This document shows, in pieces, positions 16,201 through 21,389 of a DNA stretch of 33,110 nucleotides. Numbering within the stretch: position 1 is the stretch's first letter; every line of letters starts with the position of its first letter. The notes beneath the pieces are model-generated. The model did no database searches. It was given only the letters and a program-made list of their open reading frames with translations, and was not told where the DNA came from. Origin of the DNA: Pseudoalteromonas sp. XI10 (GTDB lineage: Bacteria; Pseudomonadota; Gammaproteobacteria; Enterobacterales; Alteromonadaceae); assembly GCF_001469895.1 (NCBI RefSeq), contig NZ_LOPY01000063.1:1-33110 (forward strand). The letters are read 5' to 3'. A program made the translations under genes and the position numbers.

Positions 16201-17256
16201 CTGCTTAGGATCATAGCGGTGCACACCATAGCCATCAGTGCCTAGCCAAATAACACCTTGCGAGTCTTGAAAAAGAGAAAGCAGGTAGTCGCTGCTTAAG
16301 CTATTGGAATTTTGTTTGTCATGGCGATATTGAGTGAATTGCTCTTTTAAGTCAGCACCTGCAGGTAAAAGGTATAGACCTTGTCCATAGCTTGTAAGCC
16401 AAAGGTTTTGCTGTTGGTCAACGAGGCTGTCTGTTACCCAGGCTCCATTAAACTGTTCGATTTTTTCACTACTTTGCGTAGCTAAATTTAATATATAAAG
16501 ACCTTTTTTAGCGCCAATAAGCAGCTTTTCGTTATTAAGCAACTTGAGATGCCAGAGCGGCAAGGAAATCTGAGTATGTTGAGTAAATTGCTCAGTGATT
16601 GGGTCAAATGAAATAAGCCCTTTATCTGTGGCAAGCCAAATTAGTTCATTGGTAATAACAATGTCTCGAACCAGTGGCTGCGCTGATTTATAGTGAAAGT
16701 GTGTAAAGCTATTATTTGATACATCAAAACGGGTTAACTTACCGTGTTCGTGGCCTAGCCACAGAACATCATCTTTAGCTAACGCCATAGACCAAATTTT
16801 ATCATCACTTAGGCTTCCGTTATGGCGCGTAGAAAACACATCAAACAGACCGGTTTTAGGGTTAAGTCTATTAAGCCCTTTGCTTGCAGTCGAAAACCAT
16901 AGCTGGTTTTTACTATCTTTAACACAGCCGGTGATCCAGTTTCCTGAAATGCTTTTATGATCGCTGTTAGCTTTAAAACGCTTAAATTCATAACCATCAA
17001 AGCGATTTAAGCCACCTTGCGTGGCAAACCATAAAAAGCCTTGCTGGTCGGTGATGCTGCAAGTGATTGAATTTTGACTCAGGCCCTGCTGACTATTAAA
17101 AGTGCTAAGGTGTAAGGAACGGGCACTAGCCTGATTAGCCATCAACAAAATGAGGCATAACAATACAATATTAAAAGAGGATTTTAATAGCAGCACACTG
17201 ATCCATGTTGTTTTATGTTCCTGTAATAGGTTTATGATAAACTGCTTTTTAATCAA
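13258..17256 (-). CDS. Hybrid two-component system sensor/AraC-type regulator (HTCS)
   Basis: This 1332-residue protein combines sensor and regulator. A signal-anchor (about 25-45) precedes about 14 Reg_prop blade motifs of the form LWxGTxxGLxRFxP (about 48-680), which would build two seven-bladed propellers in the periplasm. A Y_Y_Y domain follows (about 730-785), a transmembrane helix (about 790-812), HisKA with H844 in ISHELKTP, HATPase (NLISNALKYTPSGG, DTGVGI, GSGIGL), a receiver with phospho-acceptor D1119 in SDVMMPNMDG, and a C-terminal AraC-type HTH. Such proteins often sense oligosaccharides and control utilisation loci. None lies in this window. The reading frame starts with TTG at 17256 without a clear ribosome binding site; the start is uncertain by some tens of residues. 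Confidence 0.93.
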   Translation of the reverse strand: MIKKQFIINLLQEHKTTWISVLLLKSSFNIVLLCLILLMANQASARSLHLSTFNSQQGLSQNSITCSITDQQGFLWFATQGGLNRFDGYEFKRFKANSDHKSISGNWITGCVKDSKNQLWFSTASKGLNRLNPKTGLFDVFSTRHNGSLSDDKIWSMALAKDDVLWLGHEHGKLTRFDVSNNSFTHFHYKSAQPLVRDIVITNELIWLATDKGLISFDPITEQFTQHTQISLPLWHLKLLNNEKLLIGAKKGLYILNLATQSSEKIEQFNGAWVTDSLVDQQQNLWLTSYGQGLYLLPAGADLKEQFTQYRHDKQNSNSLSSDYLLSLFQDSQGVIWLGTDGYGVHRYDPKQQQFSHQLKTSQANSLSHNFVRSIVKRANGEVWVGTRDGLNRKTTSGYQHFKNALPNNNIFALHEDANQQLWIGTYGGGLIMYQDSLDEFTTFTMQSHQLASDRVYAITSDKTGALWLGSNQGLTRFEPTSAKVTHYQHNDAQNSLANNTVFTLAYDNEEHALWIGTRAGLNKLDISTEQFSLLDEQSSNETGLSHNMVTSLLLSEDSIWAGTMQGLNEVNKHTLEVKHITEQQGLANDNIFDILADKQGMLWLATNGGLTRYNPSTQQMQQFLPEDGIQHQSFILGASFQADDGELFFGGINGYNHFYPEQLTLSHPPPTPVLTELLLNNRAIKSNHFDKQTNTLASATQTFSFSKSAGVIGFKFSALKNGATPKHYQYGYKLAGFDEQFLYTDASLRQINYPQLPAGNYQLLLKAKDQYGQWSDSTRLLALTVVPPWWQTKLAYGIYFTFALALIWLVLNALYKRKLAEQEKQTEIELNKLKDQFLDNISHELKTPLSLILAPISQLQRSNADSQAQSQLASIKRNGQRLLELINQLLQLSQRPSTAIYTVSPYAITPFLTDLVADFRPLYEQKQLQFSFTDTTTTALKINLAPEHAHSIFSNLISNALKYTPSGGTVDIHLSEVQQALQFKITDTGVGIASEHQQSIFQRFTRLASSEPGSGIGLSLVKQLVEKYGGSISVSSNIAEGSCFTVSLPVVESADKHINSATQVLTSQQTLLIVEDNEEMAELLLSLFNNEFNCICAADGQQALDLCQSDLPDLIISDVMMPNMDGYQLLAALRANPATSHIPVLLLSAKADTHSRLKGLDLLADDFLSKPFEPTLLVSRVKGLLNLRQILNQHLTAQLAAPLNSDTAAVTVQNKDYSFTEKLKQTVQAHYQDESFSVEQLASALCLSSRALQLKMKALYSQTPSDYLRNTRLEFAKKQLIDSALAIGQVAEQAGFSSQSYFARSFKSYVGLSPKQYREKYQKHAEFRVSE

Positions 17257-17315
17257 TGTTAATATTGATTTTTAAACGAACTGATGAGATTTTAACTAAT
17301 GGGTATCTTTTACTC

Positions 17316-17343
17316 TTGTGTTAATGAATTGCGTAAGTATAAT
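17316..17343 (+). promoter_or_regulatory. Sigma-70 promoter for tRNA-Trp (and probably secE-nusG)
   Basis: TTGTGT (17316-17321) and a perfect TATAAT (17338-17343) are separated by 16 bases. The predicted start lies about eight bases upstream of the mature tRNA-Trp. No closer strong promoter is seen before secE, so secE-nusG may be read through from here. Confidence 0.65.
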
Positions 17344-17358
17344 AGGCATCCACTTTGC

Positions 17359-17435
17359 AGGGGCGTAGTTCCAATTGGTAGAACAGCGGTCTCCAAAACC
17401 GACGGTTGGGAGTTCGAATCTCTCCGCCCCTGCCA
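17359..17435 (+). tRNA. trpT: tRNA-Trp (anticodon CCA)
   Basis: A full cloverleaf of 77 bases including encoded CCA. The acceptor stem AGGGGCG pairs with CGCCCCT, the discriminator is G, the anticodon loop is CTCCAAA (17391-17397) with anticodon CCA at 17393-17395, and the T arm is GGGAG-TTCGAAT-CTCTC. The sequence is close to E. coli tRNA-Trp. Two differences stand out: the D loop is one base longer, and the first anticodon-stem pair is G opposite A. Its position directly before secE-nusG is the one known for this tRNA in several gammaproteobacteria. Confidence 0.97.
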
Positions 17436-17516
17436 CTTTTTACACAATGTGTGCTAAGTCTGAAATTAAAAATCGGTTTAAACAAGTCAGTTTTTAAGTT
17501 TAGATTTTAATGGATT

Positions 17517-17538
17517 AACCCTGCCAGAGCGCAGGGTT
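17517..17538 (+). other. Hairpin between tRNA-Trp and secE
   Basis: AACCCTG and CAGGGTT form a 7-bp stem with an 8-base loop, followed by TGTTGTG. With only scattered T residues it is a weak terminator at best; it might instead mark processing of the tRNA-secE transcript. Confidence 0.4.
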
Positions 17539-17567
17539 GTTGTGTCTGTAGTTAAGGTAAAAATATT

Positions 17568-17945
17568 ATGAGCACGAATGTAGAAACACCATCAAGTGCG
17601 ATGGATTCAGTAAAGTGGATTGTAGCAATTGCGCTACTAGCAGGCGCAGTCGTTGGTAACCACATGTATGCAGACCAATCTGTATTATTACGTGCTATTG
17701 GTGTAGTGGTTGCTGTTGCAGCTGGTTTAGGCATTGCCTCACTAACTGAAAAAGGTCGTACTTTTCTTGCGTTTGCAAAAGAAGCACGTATCGAAGTACG
17801 TAAAGTTGTGTGGCCAACTCGCCAAGAAACAACACATACGACATTAATTGTAATGGTTGCAACTGTGATTATGGCGCTTATCCTTTGGGGATTAGATGGC
17901 ATTTTATTCCGCGCAGTAGGCTTTTTAACTGGATTGGAGATCTAA
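17568..17945 (+). CDS. secE: Preprotein translocase subunit SecE
   Basis: SecE clamps SecY in the SecYEG protein-export channel of the inner membrane. The 125 residues fit the long gammaproteobacterial form with three membrane segments: two in the N-terminal half (about 15-32 and 40-60) and the essential C-terminal one (about 95-115). The conserved amphipathic helix and hinge read EVRKVVWPTRQET. The ATG at 17568 follows AAGG. The stop is 4 bases before nusG, the standard secE-nusG operon. Confidence 0.97.
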   Translation: MSTNVETPSSAMDSVKWIVAIALLAGAVVGNHMYADQSVLLRAIGVVVAVAAGLGIASLTEKGRTFLAFAKEARIEVRKVVWPTRQETTHTTLIVMVATVIMALILWGLDGILFRAVGFLTGLEI

Positions 17946-17949
17946 TCCC

Positions 17950-18507
17950 ATGTCGGATGAGAAGAACGAAAAGAAACTACGTTGGTACGTAGTACAAGCT
18001 TTCTCTGGTTACGAGAAGCGTGTAGCACAAACTATTCTTGAGCACATCAAGATCGAAGGTTTGGAAGATAGTTTTGGTGAAGTATTAGTACCAACTGAAG
18101 AAGTTGTTGAGATGCGCGCTGGTCAAAAGCGTAAATCAGAGCGTAAATTCTTCCCAGGTTACGTACTAGTTCAAATGGACATGAACGATGCAAGCTGGCA
18201 CTTAGTGAACAGCACTGCACGTGTTATGGGATTCATTGGTGGTACGTCTGATCGTCCAGCACCAATTAGCCAAAGAGAAGCTGACCGCATCTTAAACCGT
18301 CTACAAGAGAACTCTGAGGCACCTAAGCCAGCTACATTATTCGAGCCAGGCGAAGTTGTTCGTGTTATCGATGGTCCATTTGCTGACTTCAGCGGTGTTG
18401 TTGAAGAAGTTGATTACGAGAAGAGCCGCGTAAAAGTGTCTGTTCTTATCTTCGGTCGTTCGACACCTGTTGACCTTGAATTTGGTCAAGTTGAGCAAGA
18501 CAAGTAA
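17950..18507 (+). CDS. nusG: Transcription elongation/termination factor NusG
   Basis: NusG binds RNA polymerase through its N-terminal NGN domain (here WYVVQAFSGYEKRVAQ onward) and contacts Rho or ribosomal protein S10 through its C-terminal KOW domain (GEVVRVIDGPFADFSGVVEE). The 185 residues are slightly longer than E. coli NusG (181). Start at 17950 is followed by a short charged lead (SDEKNEKKLR). It is the second gene of secE-nusG and ends 50 bases before a hairpin terminator that also holds the next promoter. Confidence 0.97.
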   Translation: MSDEKNEKKLRWYVVQAFSGYEKRVAQTILEHIKIEGLEDSFGEVLVPTEEVVEMRAGQKRKSERKFFPGYVLVQMDMNDASWHLVNSTARVMGFIGGTSDRPAPISQREADRILNRLQENSEAPKPATLFEPGEVVRVIDGPFADFSGVVEEVDYEKSRVKVSVLIFGRSTPVDLEFGQVEQDK

Positions 18508-18523
18508 GTAAAAAATTAAAGCA

Positions 18524-18547
18524 GCCAAAATCGTTTAATATTTTGGC
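18524..18547 (+). other. Small AT-rich hairpin after nusG
   Basis: GCCAAAAT and ATTTTGGC make an 8-bp stem with an 8-base loop just ahead of the main terminator. It has no T tract; it might stabilise the nusG mRNA 3' end. Confidence 0.4.
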
Positions 18548-18554
18548 AATATGC

Positions 18555-18583
18555 TTGAAAAAGGCCGCTGATTAACTTATAAT
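18555..18583 (+). promoter_or_regulatory. Sigma-70 promoter of rplK-rplA, embedded in the nusG terminator
   Basis: TTGAAA (18555-18560) and TATAAT (18578-18583) are separated by exactly 17 bases. The predicted start is about 18590, inside the 3' arm of the hairpin, so the new transcript would lack the 5' arm. The bases after the -10 box are GC-rich (CAGCGGCC), like the discriminators of stringently controlled promoters. Confidence 0.7.
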
Positions 18584-18597
18584 CAGCGGCCTTTTTG
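18558..18597 (+). terminator. secE-nusG terminator, overlapping the rplK promoter
   Basis: A stem of about 16 bp (AAAAAGGCCGCTGATT and its complement) with a short loop ends in a T5 tract. It is one of the strongest hairpins of the window. The loop and 3' arm contain the TATAAT of the next promoter. Confidence 0.92.
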
Positions 18598-18653
18598 TGT
18601 TAGGGCAAGTTCTAACTTGTTTTATCACTAAAAAGTGAGAACCAATTTTTAAA

Positions 18654-18703
18654 CTGGGAAGCCGTTAGAGTACGCGTCCTCGCGCGCACAAGGCTATGAC
18701 CCA
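18654..18703 (+). promoter_or_regulatory. Probable L1 translational operator in the rplK leader
   Basis: TGGG (18655-18658) can pair with CCCA (18700-18703) and AGCC (18660-18663) with GGCT (18692-18695), leaving ATGA unpaired on one side. An asymmetric internal loop between two short helices resembles the ribosomal protein L1 site of 23S rRNA, which L1 mRNAs are known to mimic just before the L11 gene. The GAGG ribosome binding site follows at 18710. Secondary structure was judged by eye. Confidence 0.5.
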
Positions 18704-18721
18704 CCAAATGAGGTATTTATT

Positions 18722-19150
18722 ATGGCTAAAAAAGTTGAAGCTATTATCAAGCTACAAGTTGCCGCTGGTATGGCTAACCCTAGTCCTCCAGTAGGTCCAG
18801 CACTAGGTCAACACGGTGTAAACATCATGGAATTCTGTAAAGCGTTCAACGCACGTACAGAATCTATCGAAAAAGGCGCTCCAGTTCCTGTAGTGATCTC
18901 TGTTTACGGTGACCGTTCTTTCACGTTCGACATGAAAACTCCACCGGCTGCTTACTTACTTAAGAAAGCTGCAGGCATCAAATCAGGTTCTGGCCGTCCT
19001 AACACTGAAAAAGTGGGTACAGTAACTCGTGCTCAACTTGAAGAAATCGTTGAGACAAAACGACCTGACCTTACAGCGGCTGATATGGACGCTGCAGTTC
19101 GCACTATCGCAGGTTCTGCGCGTGCGATGGGCTTGAACGTAGAGGACTAA
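18722..19150 (+). CDS. rplK: 50S ribosomal protein L11
   Basis: L11 binds the GTPase-associated region of 23S rRNA and is needed for RelA activation. The 142 residues equal the E. coli length. The N-terminus IIKLQVAAGMANPSPPVGPALGQHGVNIMEFCKAFNA is conserved as two segments, with the proline-rich switch region that contacts factors and thiostrepton. The start ATG follows GAGG. It forms the L11 operon with rplA, 4 bases downstream, under probable L1 feedback. Confidence 0.98.
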   Translation: MAKKVEAIIKLQVAAGMANPSPPVGPALGQHGVNIMEFCKAFNARTESIEKGAPVPVVISVYGDRSFTFDMKTPPAAYLLKKAAGIKSGSGRPNTEKVGTVTRAQLEEIVETKRPDLTAADMDAAVRTIAGSARAMGLNVED

Positions 19151-19154
19151 GATA

Positions 19155-19859
19155 ATGGCAAAATTAACTAAACGTATGCGTACAATCCGCGAAAAAGTGG
19201 ATGTAACTAAAGATTACGAAATCAACGAAGCAGTTGCTCTTTTAAAAGAGTTAGCGACAGCTAAATTCGTAGAAAGTGTTGACGTTGCTGTTAACCTTGG
19301 TATCGATGCTCGTAAATCTGACCAAAACGTTCGTGGTGCAACTGTACTACCTAACGGTACTGGTCGTGAAGTTCGTGTTGCTGTATTCACACAAGGCGCT
19401 AACGCAGATGCTGCGAAAGAAGCTGGTGCTGAATTAGTGGGCATGGAAGATCTTGCTGAACAAGTTAAGAAAGGCGAGATGAACTTTGACGTTGTTGTTG
19501 CATCTCCAGACGCTATGCGTGTTGTTGGTCAACTAGGTCAAATCTTAGGTCCACGTGGTCTAATGCCAAACCCTAAAACTGGTACTGTAACTCCTAACGT
19601 TGCAGAAGCAGTTAAAAACGCGAAAGCAGGTCAAGTTCGTTACCGTAACGACAAGAACGGTATCATCCATACTACTATCGGTAAGGTTGATTTCACTGCT
19701 GAGCAACTTCAACAAAACCTTGAAGCTCTTATTGTTGCGCTTAAGAAGGCTAAACCTTCTCAAGCAAAAGGTACTTACGTGAAGAAAGTAACTATCTCTA
19801 CAACAATGGGCGCAGGTGTTGCTGTTGACCAAAACTCTCTAAGCACAGTTGTTGCTTAA
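19155..19859 (+). CDS. rplA: 50S ribosomal protein L1
   Basis: L1 forms the mobile L1 stalk of the large subunit that guides deacylated tRNA out of the E site, and represses its own operon by binding the rplK leader. The 234 residues equal E. coli L1. The domain II motif VGQLGQILGPRGLMPNPK (split around the GPRGLMPNPKTGT signature) is intact. It starts 4 bases after rplK, so the two are translationally coupled. Confidence 0.98.
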   Translation: MAKLTKRMRTIREKVDVTKDYEINEAVALLKELATAKFVESVDVAVNLGIDARKSDQNVRGATVLPNGTGREVRVAVFTQGANADAAKEAGAELVGMEDLAEQVKKGEMNFDVVVASPDAMRVVGQLGQILGPRGLMPNPKTGTVTPNVAEAVKNAKAGQVRYRNDKNGIIHTTIGKVDFTAEQLQQNLEALIVALKKAKPSQAKGTYVKKVTISTTMGAGVAVDQNSLSTVVA

Positions 19860-19866
19860 TTAAGAG

Positions 19867-19895
19867 TTTACATGGCGCGAAATTTGAACTATAAT
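19867..19895 (+). promoter_or_regulatory. Sigma-70 promoter of rplJ-rplL(-rpoBC), embedded in the hairpin
   Basis: TTTACA (19867-19872) and TATAAT (19890-19895) are separated by exactly 17 bases. E. coli has its main L10 promoter in the same interval. The start is predicted near 19902, inside the 3' arm of the hairpin. Confidence 0.75.
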
Positions 19896-19905
19896 TTTGC
19901 GCCAT
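19872..19905 (+). terminator. Hairpin after rplA, overlapping the rplJ promoter
   Basis: ATGGCGC pairs with GCGCCAT and the stem continues through a G-T pair and AAATT/AATTT to 13 bp, with an 8-base loop. It is followed by TTTGTTG, a modest T tract, so termination may be partial. The loop and 3' arm carry a TATAAT. Confidence 0.7.
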
Positions 19906-20008
19906 TTTGTTGAGAAAGTTAATTTCGAAACAAGTAAAGAATTCGGGTTGAAGTCCATAATTTCGTAATGCCTTCGGGTAAAAACGATAAATTGGGCTTC
20001 CGTCCAAG

Positions 20009-20125
20009 ACCGTAGGCGGCTTCGGCCTTAATATTTTACCTACGTAGACGGTGTGAATCCCCAGATAGATTTTTCCTAATCTTCTGGCTCTCGCCGTAAA
20101 AAGCATCTCCATCTTTGATGGGGAA
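20009..20125 (+). ncRNA. L10 leader (L10-L12 translational operator)
   Basis: The leader of rplJ matches the L10 leader element known from E. coli and relatives: CGTAGG pairs with CCTACG around a GGC-TTCG-GCC hairpin; then ACGG (20048-20051) pairs with CCGT (20094-20097) enclosing CCAG and CTGG, and finally CCATC-TTT-GATGG. Blocks such as TACGTAGACGGTGTGAA and CTCTCGCCGTAAAAAGC are nearly identical to the E. coli leader. The L10-(L12)4 complex binds here to repress rplJ and rplL translation. The remaining sequence to 20178 also includes a small GGG...CCC hairpin (20136-20157) and the ribosome binding site CCAGGAG. Confidence 0.88.
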
Positions 20126-20178
20126 GAGTAGAACAGGGAAGCCAATTTCGGCAACCCATTAAACCAGGAGTAACACCC

Positions 20179-20673
20179 ATGGCTTTAAATCTTCAAGGCA
20201 AAAAAGCAATTGTTGCTGAAGTCAACGAAGCAGCCACTGGTGCTCTTTCTGCAGTTGTTGCAGATTCTCGTGGTGTAACAGTTGGTGCTATCACTGCCCT
20301 TCGTAAAGAAGCTCGTGAAGCTGGTGTATGGATGAAAGTTGTTCGTAACACTTTAGCTAAACGTGCTGTTGAAGGTACAGATTTTGAGTGCCTTTCTGAC
20401 TCACTTGTAGGTCCAAGCTTAATCGCTTTCTCTTCAGAGCACCCAGGTGCTGCTGCGCGTATCTTCAAAGATTTCGCGAAGAAGAACGAGAAATTCGAAG
20501 TTAAGACGGCTGCATTTGAAGGTAACGTAGTAGACGCAGCTATGCTAGCAACTCTACCTACTTACGACGAAGCTGTTGCACGCTTAATGAGCGCTATGAA
20601 AGAAGCGTCTGCAGGTAAATTGTGTAAAACAATTGAAGCAGTACGTGTACAGAAAGAAGAGCAAGCTGCTTAA
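20179..20673 (+). CDS. rplJ: 50S ribosomal protein L10
   Basis: L10 anchors the L7/L12 dimers to the ribosome base at L11 and, with them, represses its own mRNA. The product has 164 residues (E. coli 165). Family features are the N-terminal ALNLQGKKAIVAEVN, the RNA-binding WMKVVRNTLAKRAVEGT region, and the C-terminal helix that carries L12 dimers. The start at 20179 follows CCAGGAG. It begins the L10 operon after a 319-base leader. Confidence 0.98.
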   Translation: MALNLQGKKAIVAEVNEAATGALSAVVADSRGVTVGAITALRKEAREAGVWMKVVRNTLAKRAVEGTDFECLSDSLVGPSLIAFSSEHPGAAARIFKDFAKKNEKFEVKTAAFEGNVVDAAMLATLPTYDEAVARLMSAMKEASAGKLCKTIEAVRVQKEEQAA

Positions 20674-20754
20674 TTTTAAGCTGTTTTTTTGTTCACTTTC
20701 GGTGTAATATTTTTTTTGGGCTATATTTAGTCCGTAATAATTAGGAAATTTGTA

Positions 20755-21117
20755 ATGTCTGTAACTAAAGACCAAATCCTTGATGCTATTGCTGAAATGT
20801 CAGTAATGGACGTTGTTGCTCTAGTTGAAGCAATGGAAGAAAAATTCGGCGTAACTGCAGCAGCTGCTGTTGTTGCTGGTCCTGCTGCTGAAGCAGCTGA
20901 AGAAAAGACTGAGTTCGACGTAATCCTTACTGGCGCTGGCGCTAACAAGGTTGCAGCTATCAAAGCTGTACGTGGTGCTACTGGTCTTGGCCTTAAAGAA
21001 GCTAAAGCACTTGTTGAAGCTGCTCCTGCACCTATCAAAGAAGGTGTATCTAAAGAAGAAGCTGAAGCACTTGCAAAAGACCTTACTGAAGCTGGTGCTG
21101 AAGTTGAGGTTAAGTAA
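20755..21117 (+). CDS. rplL: 50S ribosomal protein L7/L12
   Basis: L7/L12 makes the flexible stalk that recruits translation GTPases. The 120 residues show the N-terminal dimerisation domain (MSVTKDQILDAIAEMSVMDV), an alanine-rich hinge (VVAGPAAEAAEE) and the C-terminal factor-binding domain (GANKVAAIKAVRGATGLGLK). Four copies per L10 are expected in this phylum; the strong AGGAA ribosome binding site before the start fits its high synthesis rate. It follows rplJ by 81 bases without a terminator. Confidence 0.98.
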   Translation: MSVTKDQILDAIAEMSVMDVVALVEAMEEKFGVTAAAAVVAGPAAEAAEEKTEFDVILTGAGANKVAAIKAVRGATGLGLKEAKALVEAAPAPIKEGVSKEEAEALAKDLTEAGAEVEVK

Positions 21118-21139
21118 TCTAGCTTTTGCTAGGTTCGCT

Positions 21140-21187
21140 GCCTGAGTAATCAGGCAAGGGCTGGTGATTATTTAATCACCGGCCTTT
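21140..21187 (+). terminator. Attenuator-like double hairpin between rplL and rpoB
   Basis: A first hairpin, GCCTGA-GTAA-TCAGGC (21140-21155), is followed by a second with a 12-bp stem (GGCTGGTGATTA paired with its complement through one G-T pair) and a T5 tract ending at 21187. In E. coli a partial attenuator between rplL and rpoB lowers polymerase-gene expression relative to L12; this lies in the same place. No strong promoter is seen before rpoB, so read-through is required. Confidence 0.8.
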
Positions 21188-21292
21188 TTGCGCTATAGAG
21201 CGATGCAATCCTGTAACGCAAATAAAATCTAATTTTCTCTTTACTTTCAAGTTGTTACCTATTTTGGTGTTGAAAGTGTCAGAGCGAAATAG

Positions 21293-21356
21293 AACAACAA
21301 TTTAATGTTGTACATCTTGGCTTAGATGCCAGTTAAGTCTGTTCTTACAAGAACAG
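21293..21356 (+). other. Two leader hairpins upstream of rpoB
   Basis: ACAACA/TGTTGT (near 21293-21310) and a 7-bp perfect stem CTGTTCT/AGAACAG with loop TACA (21339-21356) lie in the 200-base untranslated stretch before rpoB. They have no T tracts. They may be RNase processing or stability elements; function is not evident from sequence. Confidence 0.4.
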
Positions 21357-21389
21357 GTCGGGTCAAAGATCAGCAAGCTGAGGAACCCC

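Noticed and set aside
21171..21176. Possible -10 box (TTTAAT) in the loop of the rplL-rpoB hairpin, which would make a fourth promoter-in-terminator
   Set aside because: No -35-like hexamer occurs at 16-18 bases upstream, so it was not counted with the other three.
21339..21356. LexA box (CTGT...ACAG)
   Set aside because: The spacing between CTGT and ACAG is ten bases, not the eight of the gammaproteobacterial SOS box; the symmetry is better explained as an RNA hairpin in the rpoB leader.
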